From Deltaproteobacteria bacterium (lineage in GTDB: Bacteria > Desulfobacterota > Binatia > Bin18): 10,034 nt of DNA. The notes beneath the pieces are model-generated. The model worked only from the letters and a program-made list of their open reading frames with translations. It was not told the origin of the DNA and ran no database searches. The stretch lies in contig JACQEL010000082.1 in the NCBI GenBank assembly GCA_016200595.1, positions 1 to 10,034 of the forward strand, written 5' to 3'. Positions within the stretch are counted from its first letter, which is position 1. Every line of letters starts with the position of its first letter. Below, piece by piece: positions 1 through 5,269 of this stretch. The translations under genes and the position numbers were made by a program.

Positions 1-29
1 CGTGTCAGGCTCCCCACGGCGTTGGTCTA

Positions 30-54
30 TACGGGGCAAATGCTTCGCCCCTAC
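30..54. repeat. Short REP-like palindrome near the left edge
   Basis: Arms ggggc (33-37) and gcccc (47-51) form an imperfect hairpin that continues inward with aa/tt pairs after one mismatch. The type (gggc-rich arms flanked by ta/cta) resembles the gcccc/ggggc hairpins of the repeat island at 1858-2952, so it may be a scattered relative. No gene is visible from 1 to 199 apart from this repeat and the promoter of the glutaredoxin gene; if a gene ends here it lies left of the window. Confidence 0.45.
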
Positions 55-140
55 GGTGGACAGGCGCTAGTGTTGTGTGTACCAATCTCGTGCCTCCTGG
101 TTTAGTGAGTGAAATCCGCAATTCACAACTGCTTTACCTC

Positions 141-169
141 TTGAGTCACGACCGACCATCGCGTACAAG
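141..169 (+). promoter_or_regulatory. Candidate sigma-70 promoter of the glutaredoxin gene
   Basis: A -35-like TTGAGT (141-146) is separated by 17 nt from a -10-like TACAAG (164-169). Each matches four of six consensus positions. It would give a short leader before the Shine-Dalgarno AAGGAGG at 184-190. The call rests only on motif match and position. Confidence 0.4.
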
Positions 170-199
170 GTAGAGACTCAAACAAGGAGGGCGGTCACG

Positions 200-454
200 A
201 TGAAACCTGTTGTGGTGTATACCACTGATTATTGCGCGTTCTGTACCGCAGCAAAAACTTTGCTGAAAGCGAAAAGTATTCCTTTTCAAGAGATCGATGT
301 GACCAAAGATCAGGTGTTACGCCAAGAGATAGTCCGTCGTACGGGTCGCCGCACGGTCCCGCAGATCTTCATCGGCGACGAGCCCATTGGGGGGTTTACT
401 GAGCTGCGTACGCTTGAGGTCAGCGGAGAACTCGAAGAAAAGTTGGGGGACTAA
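200..454 (+). CDS. grxC: Glutaredoxin (GrxC-type, dithiol)
   Basis: An 84-residue cytoplasmic thiol-disulfide oxidoreductase that uses glutathione to reduce protein disulfides and mixed disulfides; the length fits GrxC. The active site is Cys12-Ala-Phe-Cys15 near the N-terminus, directly after the first strand (VVVYTT). The cis-proline motif Thr52-Val-Pro54 and the Gly64-Gly65 pair that contacts glutathione are both present. CAFC replaces the common CPYC, but both cysteines are kept, so the dithiol mechanism should be intact. The start is well set: AAGGAGG ends 9 nt before the ATG. An unknown small gene follows 79 nt later on the same strand and is probably co-transcribed. The family call is firm; the target protein is unknown. 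Confidence 0.93.
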   Translation: MKPVVVYTTDYCAFCTAAKTLLKAKSIPFQEIDVTKDQVLRQEIVRRTGRRTVPQIFIGDEPIGGFTELRTLEVSGELEEKLGD

Positions 455-464
455 ACCGTCAAAT

Positions 465-509
465 GTCAAGCGTAAGTTCCCGACCTCTCGCGTACGTTTT
501 GCGCTTGAC
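465..509 (+). other. Inverted repeat in the grx/unknown-gene gap
   Basis: gtcaagcg (465-472) and cgcttgac (502-509) are exact reverse complements, so the transcript between the two genes can fold into an 8-bp stem with a 29-nt loop. It sits 11 nt before the Shine-Dalgarno of the downstream gene. There is no T-run after it, so it is more likely an mRNA processing or stability element than a terminator. Confidence 0.4.
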
Positions 510-533
510 GGCTTATTGACAGGAGGGACTGCA

Positions 534-842
534 ATGGCACTGTATCTCGATGAAGTATGGCTGAAAGATCCGAGCCCGGAGCGGATGAAAGAATTCGTTC
601 GCCTGATTGGCATGGCGGCCAAGAGCCCCGCCTCGATCGGTGCGCCACAGGAAGTCCGCTTCGTTGGCGGGCCCTGGGCGTCGAACGAAGAACCAAAAGT
701 GATTTTTCTGGTCGATATTCCTAACCATACCCCGACTTTTCAGATCTTTGGCAAATTGGTGTCTCAAGGCTTGGTCGAGAAGCGCCGCCTCACACCCATC
801 GTCGAATGGAGTGAGGTAGAAAAGATGGTGACACAGCTATAG
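534..842 (+). CDS. Small conserved-looking protein of unknown function
   Basis: I do not recognise this 102-residue protein. The start at 534 is chosen because AGGAGGG (521-527) sits 6 nt before this ATG; the open frame extends back to 387 but that part overlaps the glutaredoxin gene and has no ribosome site. The pattern is strand (ALYLDEVWL), helix (PSPERMKEFVRLIGMAA), two strands around a glycine-rich turn (QEVRFVGGPW, KVIFLVDI), helix (FQIFGKLVSQGL) and a last strand (RRLTPIVEW). That beta-alpha-beta-beta-alpha-beta order suggests a small ferredoxin-like alpha/beta fold, as in several DUFs. It has no cysteines, signal peptide or membrane segment. Position suggests co-transcription with the glutaredoxin, but no functional link is shown. 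Confidence 0.75.
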   Translation: MALYLDEVWLKDPSPERMKEFVRLIGMAAKSPASIGAPQEVRFVGGPWASNEEPKVIFLVDIPNHTPTFQIFGKLVSQGLVEKRRLTPIVEWSEVEKMVTQL

Positions 843-854
843 CGCAAGGTCTCG

Positions 855-880
855 GAGGGCGCTTGCTTAGCAAGCTCCTC
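855..880 (+). terminator. Hairpin after the grx operon, possible terminator
   Basis: gcttgc (861-866) and gcaagc (870-875) pair around a tta loop, and the stem is extended by gagg/cctc (855-858 with 877-880) after a small internal bulge. It lies 13 nt after the stop at 842. The following bases contain only short T groups, so termination strength is doubtful. Confidence 0.38.
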
Positions 881-918
881 TCAGCTTTCAACTTTCGACC
901 GAGGAATTGTTGTCCCCC

Positions 919-949
919 CCTGAGCGCAGCGAGCGGTAAAAAACTCAGG
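919..949. repeat. Inverted repeat at the 3' end of the selenoprotein gene
   Basis: cctgag (919-924) and ctcagg (944-949) are exact reverse complements around ctgagcgcagcgag-type sequence that is common as an intergenic repeat in related genomes. On the minus strand the stem overlaps the stop codon (945-947). It may be a weak bidirectional terminator between the convergent genes ending at 842 and 945, but neither strand has a strong T-run directly after it. Confidence 0.35.
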
Positions 950-1838
950 CTGAAATCTCGCACACCGGGCAGGCTTCGGGATTATTTTCCTCGGCCCGGC
1001 GGCGGTCTTCTTCGGTCTGATACTGCGGAGTGTCATGGCGGGAGGTGCGGGAGTCGCCGTTCATCATGGCTGTGGGCTTCCATTCGTCTTCGTCGGACCA
1101 GCGAAATGGCAGCGTTTTCACCGAACCGGGAACCGTCAGCGAGGTGAATCCTTCGAGAGCTTGCACGAGAATTTCATGCTGCAGCTCAGGTTGATGCGGT
1201 TTGCCGGTGGTGTGTCCGAGCGGATAATCGAGAAACGCTGCCCGCGGTGGGTTTCCCGCTTTGATGATATCTAGGGCGCTACCCATACACAAAGTAGGGA
1301 TGCCAGCAGCTTCGAGGTGACGGGCGATCAGTCCCACGGACTGATGGCAAACCGGTCAGACAGGCACCAGCAAAACTACATCGGCTTTCTCCGCTCGCAT
1401 GCGTTCGGCGAATTGTGGGGCTAATTCATCGCGCACACGCCTGGAAGAATAAATCCCCCCCATGAACGTATAAGCGTGCTCGGTGAGTGAGCCGATGACC
1501 CTTTCCTTCACCAAGCGGCGTAAGGTGTCGATGGGGAACACGACATTCGGGTCTTGGCGAGCATCAGTTTGGTCATAGGCGAAGTGGGCGGTGCGCAGAT
1601 CGCTCGTCCTTACATCGGTAGGGATAGCGCGAAATGAAGCGTCGTCCTTAAAGTGAAATGCGACCTGACCAGTGACGTAGATGCCGCCGGAGGCGATCAG
1701 CCCTAGCCGGCATTCGGAGAGCGGTTTACGCAGCGGCTGCCACGGCGGTGGCTCAGCGTTGTTCACCCACTGATAGGCTTTATAGCCGAGCTTGGCGTAG
1801 TTGTCGCGGATGCGCGTCATGTACTCAACCGGCTGCAT
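945..1838 (-). CDS. GrdB/PrdB-like selenoprotein with in-frame UGA (Sec161)
   Basis: Two same-frame ORFs (1836 down to 1359, and the codons from 1355 down to 945) are separated only by TGA at 1356-1358. Read through, they give 297 residues of the glycine/sarcosine/betaine/D-proline reductase selenoprotein B family (GRDB). The junction reads VVLLVPV-U161-PVC164-HQSVGLIARHL; as I recall, many homologs have Cys in place of U in a CPxC motif, so this is a UxxC redox site. The N-terminal half has the family segments LIASGGIYVTGQ (47-58) and DARQDPNVVFP (92-102). The tail ends with a second pair, Cys290-Pro-Val-Cys293. The ATG at 1838 follows GGGAGGTGA by 3 nt; an upstream GTG at 1862 lacks such a site. 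A SECIS-like hairpin follows the UGA. The substrate is unknown, since these stand-alone proteins lack the other reductase subunits. selABCD genes are not in the window. Confidence 0.9.
1327..1345 (-). promoter_or_regulatory. Bacterial SECIS-like hairpin after the Sec UGA
   Basis: In the mRNA (minus strand) UGA is followed by 10 nt, then ATCAGTCC (1345-1338), loop GTG (1337-1335) and GGACTGAT (1334-1327): a perfect 8-bp stem with a 3-nt loop. Below it a C-C mismatch is followed by two more pairs (1347/1325 and 1348/1324). The loop begins 18 nt after the UGA and its first base is G. Both fit the known bacterial SECIS layout, in which a small G-containing apical loop a short distance after the UGA is bound by SelB. 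SelB binding itself is inferred. Confidence 0.8.
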
Positions 1839-1857
1839 AGTCACCTCCCAACACAGA

Positions 1858-2192
1858 CCCACGGCTCACGCCGTGGGCTACGATATTACGCCCCTAACGG
1901 GGCTCTATTTCAAGCCCTGTAAGGGCGAGAGATGATAGCCCACGGTGTAAACCGTGGGGGACGGGGAACAGAAACGGTCGTGGGCTACGATATTACGCCC
2001 CTAACGGGGCTCTATTTCAAGCCCTGTAAGGGCGAGAGATGATAGCCCACGGTGTAAACCGTGGGGACCGGGGAACCGAAACAGCCCTGGGCTACAATAT
2101 TGCGCCCCTGACGGGGCTCTATTTCAAGCCCTGTAAGGGCGAGAGATGATAGCCCACGGTGTAAACCGTGGGGACTGGGAAACAGAAACAGA
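1858..2192. repeat. Left tandem array, three 107-bp palindrome-rich units
   Basis: Units run 1872-1978, 1979-2085 and 2086-2192 with an exact 107-bp period. Units 1 and 2 are almost identical except for the last 20 or so bases; unit 3 has a few more changes. Each unit carries gcccc-taac-ggggc (or tgac loop), gccct-gta-agggc and cccacggt-gtaa-accgtggg hairpins. An extra full cccacggc-tcac-gccgtggg hairpin (1858-1877) overlaps the start of unit 1; units 2 and 3 keep only its right half. The array begins 20 bp upstream of the selenoprotein start, so that gene must be transcribed from or through it. Confidence 0.9.
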
Positions 2193-2196
2193 ACAT

Positions 2197-2217
2197 AGCC
2201 CCGTAGGGGCGTAAGAA
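2197..2217. repeat. 21-bp direct repeat, left copy
   Basis: The segment begins agccccgtaggggc and ends gtaagaa; its first part is a gcccc-gta-ggggc hairpin. An identical 21-bp copy lies at 2932-2952. This left copy is 9 bp before the 3' end of the transposase gene. The motif gtag, the tetranucleotide typical of REP heads recognised by RAYT enzymes, occurs in the hairpin. Confidence 0.85.
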
Positions 2218-2226
2218 CACATCCAG

Positions 2227-2679
2227 TCATTGCCAAATATACCGCTCATCATATTCGATCCCGTGTCTCTGCAAATACGCTATAAACTCTTCTTGAAACG
2301 AGACCTTCTGATGATGTTCTTCCTGATTGCCGATATAGCGCAGGACTGCCGAAGCATTCGACTGGCTAACGCTGAAGGCTCCGTATCCAGTTTGCCAGCC
2401 AAAGGCGGAGCGGGAAGACCATTTTTCGTGGACCCAACGAGACGAGTTAGTTTTCAGCACCCGCATCGCTTCTGCAATTGGGACCGAAGGCGGCAGCCGT
2501 AGGAGTAAATGTACGTGATCCGGCGTACCGTTCACCATCAGCGCCGTGCCATTGTATTCCCGCACAATGCCGCCCATGTAGGCGAAGAGCTGAGGCTTTA
2601 ATTCTGCGTCAATAGAGGGCGTACGGTCTTTGGTGCTGAAAATGACGTGCGTCAACAAGTTGGTGAATGTGTGTGCCAT
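2227..2679 (-). CDS. tnpA: IS200-like / REP-associated tyrosine (HUH, Y1) transposase
   Basis: A 150-residue, complete-looking single-strand DNA transposase of the Y1 HUH superfamily (IS200/IS605 TnpA and RAYT). The metal-binding HUH motif is His55-Val-His57 within GTPDHVHLLL. The catalytic tyrosine is Tyr114 in VLRYIGNQEEHH, with Gln118 four residues later, giving the family's YxxxQ helix. The segment FGWQTGYGAFSVS (93-105) is typical of the family. Such enzymes nick and join one DNA strand at hairpin ends through a 5'-phosphotyrosine link. The gene is flanked by hairpin repeats on both sides, as in REP-RAYT loci, and no tnpB accessory gene is present. The Shine-Dalgarno site is provided by the adjacent repeat. 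No frameshift or lost catalytic residue is seen, so it could be active. Confidence 0.92.
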   Translation of the reverse strand: MAHTFTNLLTHVIFSTKDRTPSIDAELKPQLFAYMGGIVREYNGTALMVNGTPDHVHLLLRLPPSVPIAEAMRVLKTNSSRWVHEKWSSRSAFGWQTGYGAFSVSQSNASAVLRYIGNQEEHHQKVSFQEEFIAYLQRHGIEYDERYIWQ

Positions 2680-2683
2680 ATTC

Positions 2684-2930
2684 TTTCGCCCCTCCGGGGC
2701 TCACGGGTGTGTCCCATGGCTTCCAATCCCACGGCTCACGCCGTGGGCTACAATATGACGCCCCTCCGGGGCTGAGCACATTCCGAGCCCTGTAAGGGCG
2801 AGAGATGATAGCTTTCGCCCCTCCGGGGCTCACGGGTGTGTCCCATGGCTTCCAATCCCACGGCTCACGCCGTGGGCTACAATATGACGCCCCTCCGGGG
2901 CTGAGCACATTCCGAGCCCTGTAAGGGCGA
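2684..2930. repeat. Right tandem array, two 129-bp palindrome-rich units
   Basis: Unit A is 2684-2812 and unit B is 2813 to about 2930, with a 129-bp period; over the shared length the copies look identical. Each has gcccc-tcc-ggggc, cccacggc-tcac-gccgtggg, a second gcccc-tcc-ggggc and gccct-gta-agggc hairpins. Compared with the left array, the cccacggt/accgtggg hairpin is missing and a cacgggtgtgtcccatgg segment is added, so left and right are two subtypes of one repeat family. Perfect copies imply recent duplication or gene conversion. Confidence 0.9.
2688..2700 (-). promoter_or_regulatory. Repeat hairpin containing the transposase Shine-Dalgarno
   Basis: On the minus strand this reads gcccc-gga-ggggc, a 5-bp GC stem with a 3-nt loop. 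The only Shine-Dalgarno-like GGAGG before the transposase ATG (2677-2679) lies at 2695-2691, spanning the loop and the 3' arm, with 11 nt between it and the start codon. Folding would hide part of the ribosome site. Confidence 0.5.
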
Positions 2931-2931
2931 A

Positions 2932-2952
2932 AGCCCCGTAGGGGCGTAAGAA
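2932..2952. repeat. 21-bp direct repeat, right copy
   Basis: Identical to 2197-2217 over 21 bp. It follows the right array directly and marks the point where the repeat-rich sequence gives way to ordinary AT-rich intergenic DNA before the phosphotransferase gene. In the minus-strand transcript of that gene its gcccc/ggggc hairpin is followed by only three T, so it would be a weak terminator at most. Confidence 0.85.
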
Positions 2953-3011
2953 AACTTTTTCAATTCCGCCTTTCTCTCTTCATTCAAGTGCAAACCGCTA
3001 TAATTAACGAA

Positions 3012-4100
3012 TTAGTGCACTGCTGCGCTCTGCGCCACCGCATGCGCGGTTTCGGCCAGGTAAACTACACGTTGATCAAAATCGGCTAAGCGCTCGTCTT
3101 GCAGTTGTCCGTTTTTGTAGAGCACGAAGAGCTGCATCACCACCGTGGCGGTCTTCCACAAAGCAAACGCCTCGTAAAAAGCGATGGCGCTCACATCTCG
3201 CCCGCTCTGCTGGGCATAACGCTGCACCAACTCGGCACGAGTATAAAATCCCGGCAGTGTGGTAGGCGCTTGTGCCAAGGCTTGTCGTGCAGGAGGGTCG
3301 TCAGCCTCGGTCCAGTAGTTCAGGAACAAACCGAGATCAACGAGCGGATCACCAAGGGTGCACTGGTCCCAATCGAAAAGCGCGACGATGCGGGCGATAT
3401 CCACCGGATCGACCATGTGGTTATCAAGTTTGTAGTCATTGTGAAGCAGCGTCGGCGCCTGTGAGCGGGGGAGATGTGCGAGCAACCAGCGGCCGAGTTC
3501 GTCCATCAGCGGGAGTTCGGTGAGTCTAGCCCGCTCCCAGCGTTTGATCCAATTAGTGACTTGTCGTTCGACGAACCCCTCGGGCTTGCCCAGAGTTTCC
3601 AGACCCACGGCTTGGTAATCAATGGCATGAAAGGCCGCAAGAGAATCAATCAGTGCCTCGCTCAGGCGGCGGTAGAGGTCTGGACGATTGAGGTATTGCG
3701 GTGGCATCTCTTTGTGAATCACCAAGCCGCGACGCCGTTCCATCACAAAGAAAGGAGCGCCCAACACACTCGCATCATCGCAGAAGAGAAAGGGCTGACA
3801 TGCTGGCGGATATACCGGCCACAGCGCTGAGAGAACCCGAAATTCACGGGCCATGTCATACGCCCCTGCTGCCAGCGGACCACTTGGCGGCCGGCGCAGG
3901 ACATATTCGTGCTCCCCGAAACGCACCAGATAGGTCAGGTTCGCATGCCCGCCGGCGAACTGGGTGATTCCGAGAGGGCCGTCAGTGTTTGGCAAACGTC
4001 CACGCAAAAAGCGACTGACCACGGCATGGTCGAGAACCGCCTCTGGACGAACCGACACGGTCTCAGGTTCGGTCCAACCCGGCGGCGTGTTGCTTGTCAT
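3012..4100 (-). CDS. APH-fold phosphotransferase (ACAD10/11 N-terminal-like)
   Basis: A 362-residue soluble kinase-like protein of the aminoglycoside phosphotransferase superfamily, in the subgroup resembling the N-terminal domain of acyl-CoA dehydrogenases ACAD10/11. The glycine-rich loop is FAGGHANLTYLV (about 48-59), the catalytic loop is HNDYKLDN (220-227, catalytic Asp222), and the metal-binding stretch is LFDWDQCTLGDP with Asp243/Asp245. The ATG at 4100 is preferred because GGGAGG lies 6 nt upstream; an extension to 4172 adds 24 unlikely residues with no ribosome site. In ACAD10/11 the kinase domain phosphorylates 4-hydroxyacyl-CoA during 4-hydroxy acid breakdown, so a small hydroxylated acyl substrate is possible here, but no acyl-CoA gene is adjacent. 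It is less likely to be a true antibiotic-resistance enzyme. It is divergent from rubrerythrin; no clear promoter was found. Confidence 0.88.
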   Translation of the reverse strand: MTSNTPPGWTEPETVSVRPEAVLDHAVVSRFLRGRLPNTDGPLGITQFAGGHANLTYLVRFGEHEYVLRRPPSGPLAAGAYDMAREFRVLSALWPVYPPACQPFLFCDDASVLGAPFFVMERRRGLVIHKEMPPQYLNRPDLYRRLSEALIDSLAAFHAIDYQAVGLETLGKPEGFVERQVTNWIKRWERARLTELPLMDELGRWLLAHLPRSQAPTLLHNDYKLDNHMVDPVDIARIVALFDWDQCTLGDPLVDLGLFLNYWTEADDPPARQALAQAPTTLPGFYTRAELVQRYAQQSGRDVSAIAFYEAFALWKTATVVMQLFVLYKNGQLQDERLADFDQRVVYLAETAHAVAQSAAVH

Positions 4101-4244
4101 AGATGCCTCCCTGTCGGCGTGCTCTTTAGCATGAGAGGAAAGGGGAAGGCAATCAGGTCTCCGTCCTCTCACTGGCGAAGAGCTCCGCGTTCACCTTTTG
4201 CCAGCGCCTCTTTTCTGCATGCGACAAAAGCTTTTCACGGGGAG

Positions 4245-4274
4245 TTGACGTGGGGTAAGAGGATCATTTATTAA
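4245..4274 (+). promoter_or_regulatory. Candidate promoter of the rubrerythrin operon
   Basis: TTGACG (4245-4250, five of six consensus) is followed after 18 nt by TATTAA (4269-4274, four of six). The DNA turns markedly AT-rich here compared with its surroundings. The -10 region overlaps the left arm of the palindrome at 4271-4293. Confidence 0.5.
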
Positions 4275-4293
4275 TAGTAACAATTATTATTAA
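4271..4293 (+). promoter_or_regulatory. Candidate PerR/Fur operator upstream of rubrerythrin
   Basis: Arms TTAATAGTAA (4271-4280) and TTATTATTAA (4284-4293) are reverse complements at 9 of 10 positions around a 3-nt centre. The 23-bp AT-rich palindrome has the style of PerR/Fur boxes (compare TTATAAT-N-ATTATAA), covers the -10 and probable transcription start, and abuts the Shine-Dalgarno AAGGAG (4292-4297). Bound repressor would block transcription. A PerR-type gene lies in the same operon. Confidence 0.6.
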
Positions 4294-4303
4294 GGAGAAA
4301 ACT

Positions 4304-4729
4304 ATGGCGAAAGCTCTTAAAGACACTAAGACCCATGAGAACCTCAAACACGCTTTTGCCGGTGAGTCGCAAGCGAACCGCCGCTATCTGTATTTCGCCC
4401 GGCGCGCCGACATCGAAGGCTACCCTGACGTCGGCGGTCTTTTCCGCGATACTTCTGAGGCTGAGACCGGCCATGCCTTTGGTCACCTCGATTTTCTCAA
4501 AGAAGCGGGCGACCCCGCGACCGGCGAGCCCATTGGCGATACCGAGAAAAATCTCAAGGCGGCAGTGGTCGGTGAGACCTATGAGTATACGGAAATGTAC
4601 CCCGGGTTTGCCAAGACCGCCCGCGAGGAAGGGTTCGATGAAATTGCGGAATGGTTCGAGACCCTGGCGCGAGCCGAGAGGTCTCATGCCGGCCGTTTCG
4701 GCAAAGGGCTTGAGTCCCTCAACCAATAG
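4304..4729 (+). CDS. rbr: Rubrerythrin family protein, diiron domain only
   Basis: A 141-residue ferritin-like diiron protein that reduces hydrogen peroxide to water in the cytoplasm. The iron ligands occur in the expected order: Glu21 (GESQANRRY), Glu54 and His57 (EAETGHAFGH), Glu91 and Glu94 (GETYEYTEMYP), Glu125 and His128 (ERSH). The C-terminal rubredoxin domain with its CxxC pairs is missing, as in sulerythrin-type proteins, so electrons must come from another carrier. AAGGAG sits 6 nt before the ATG. It is the first gene of a co-directional group with a CCG-domain protein, DUF3501 and a PerR-type regulator; rubrerythrin is a classic PerR target. A 9-bp hairpin follows, which may make this gene more strongly expressed than the rest. 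Confidence 0.95.
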   Translation: MAKALKDTKTHENLKHAFAGESQANRRYLYFARRADIEGYPDVGGLFRDTSEAETGHAFGHLDFLKEAGDPATGEPIGDTEKNLKAAVVGETYEYTEMYPGFAKTAREEGFDEIAEWFETLARAERSHAGRFGKGLESLNQ

Positions 4730-4760
4730 CCTGCGTCGCTACTGAGGTGATGAAGCACTG

Positions 4761-4781
4761 GGGCACGGTAGCACCGTGCCC
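4761..4781 (+). terminator. Strong hairpin between rbr and the CCG gene
   Basis: gggcacggt (4761-4769) and accgtgccc (4773-4781) form a perfect 9-bp GC-rich stem with an agc loop, followed by only ttt. With such a short T-run it is probably a partial terminator or a 3'-end stabiliser, which would allow high rubrerythrin levels with lower expression of the downstream genes. Confidence 0.5.
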
Positions 4782-4813
4782 TTTGCCGAGTAAGGGAGAA
4801 AAGAGAACAGCAT

Positions 4814-5266
4814 ATGGGCTTTAATTTTGACGTCGACTCTCCGGCTTTCTGGGACGAGTTGGACCTCTGCGAATATTTAATGACACTGCACCGTGAAAAG
4901 AAATTTGATACCGCTTTCGTTCGTGGCATGGGGAAGGTGGCGTACCAGGTGCCTTGCCACTTGCGCGTGATGAATATCGGGTTCAAATCGCGTGATCTCT
5001 TGCGGTTGTTACCGGAGACGAAGGTGGACTTGATTGAGAAATGTGCCGGAGTCGATGGCACCTGGGGGTTCAAAAAAGAGTATTTTCATGCTTCACTAAA
5101 AGTGGCGCGTGGGATGCTACGTGCGATCGATCAAGCTGAGGCTGACGTGACCGTCTCAGATTGTCCCCTGGCTGGCTTGCAGGTGCAGCACGAACGCGGC
5201 TATCGTCCGCAGCACCCGATCCAGTTGGTTCGCGATGCCTATGGGATGGCGCCCTGGCAGAGATAA
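4814..5266 (+). CDS. Single CCG-domain (GlpC/HdrD-like) protein, short form
   Basis: A 150-residue protein matching the C-terminal cysteine-rich (CCG, heterodisulfide-reductase-like) domain of GlpC-type Fe-S proteins that commonly accompany rubrerythrin and DUF3501. Visible motifs: VAYQVPCHL (Cys48), EKCAGVDGTWGFKKEY (Cys77) and VSDCPLAG (Cys117), plus Cys19. Against the canonical CX(n)CCG...CXXC pattern, the second Cys of CCG is Ala78 and the last Cys of CXXC is Ala120. Full-length relatives are about 400 residues or more with N-terminal 4Fe-4S motifs and a first CCG domain; neither is present, and an in-frame stop at 4769-4771 rules out an upstream extension. An AAGGGAGA box is about 14 nt from the ATG, which is long. 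It may pass electrons or thiols to rubrerythrin, or be a shortened relic; I favour a maintained short form because the rest is intact. Confidence 0.82.
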   Translation: MGFNFDVDSPAFWDELDLCEYLMTLHREKKFDTAFVRGMGKVAYQVPCHLRVMNIGFKSRDLLRLLPETKVDLIEKCAGVDGTWGFKKEYFHASLKVARGMLRAIDQAEADVTVSDCPLAGLQVQHERGYRPQHPIQLVRDAYGMAPWQR

Positions 5267-5269
5267 GCG

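Larger units (their letters stand above)
1858..2952. mobile_element. REP/RAYT-type island: repeat arrays around an HUH transposase
   Basis: This 1.1-kb island holds a left array (three 107-bp units), one IS200-like transposase gene on the minus strand, and a right array (two 129-bp units). All units share hairpins of the forms cccacggc/gccgtggg, gcccc/ggggc and gccct/agggc. A 21-bp direct repeat (2197-2217 and 2932-2952) brackets the transposase plus the right array. Palindromic repeats clustered beside a Y1 transposase are the hallmark of REP-associated tyrosine transposase loci. The exact outer ends of any mobile unit cannot be set from one copy. Confidence 0.75.

Noticed and set aside
945..947. 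Terminal TGA of the selenoprotein as a second Sec codon
   Set aside because: Read-through adds only 18 unremarkable residues before the next stop, and the hairpin here overlaps the TGA instead of following it at SECIS distance.
863..1274. Plus-strand ORFs opposite the selenoprotein 3' end
   Set aside because: They overlap the conserved selenoprotein antisense, lack ribosome sites and show no recognisable motif.
1356..1358. Reading the TGA as a nonsense mutation in a pseudogene
   Set aside because: Both halves are otherwise intact, the TGA replaces a redox Cys position, and a perfect SECIS-like hairpin follows.
1858..2192. CRISPR array
   Set aside because: The repeats are 107 bp long, contain several palindromes and have no unique spacers; no cas gene is nearby.
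2609..2908. 99-residue minus-strand ORF with an internal 43-residue repeat
   Set aside because: It is only the translation of the two 129-bp palindromic units and overlaps the transposase start.
3012..4100. Calling the APH-fold gene an aminoglycoside resistance gene
   Set aside because: Its motifs fit the ACAD10/11-like subgroup better, and no mobile resistance context is present.
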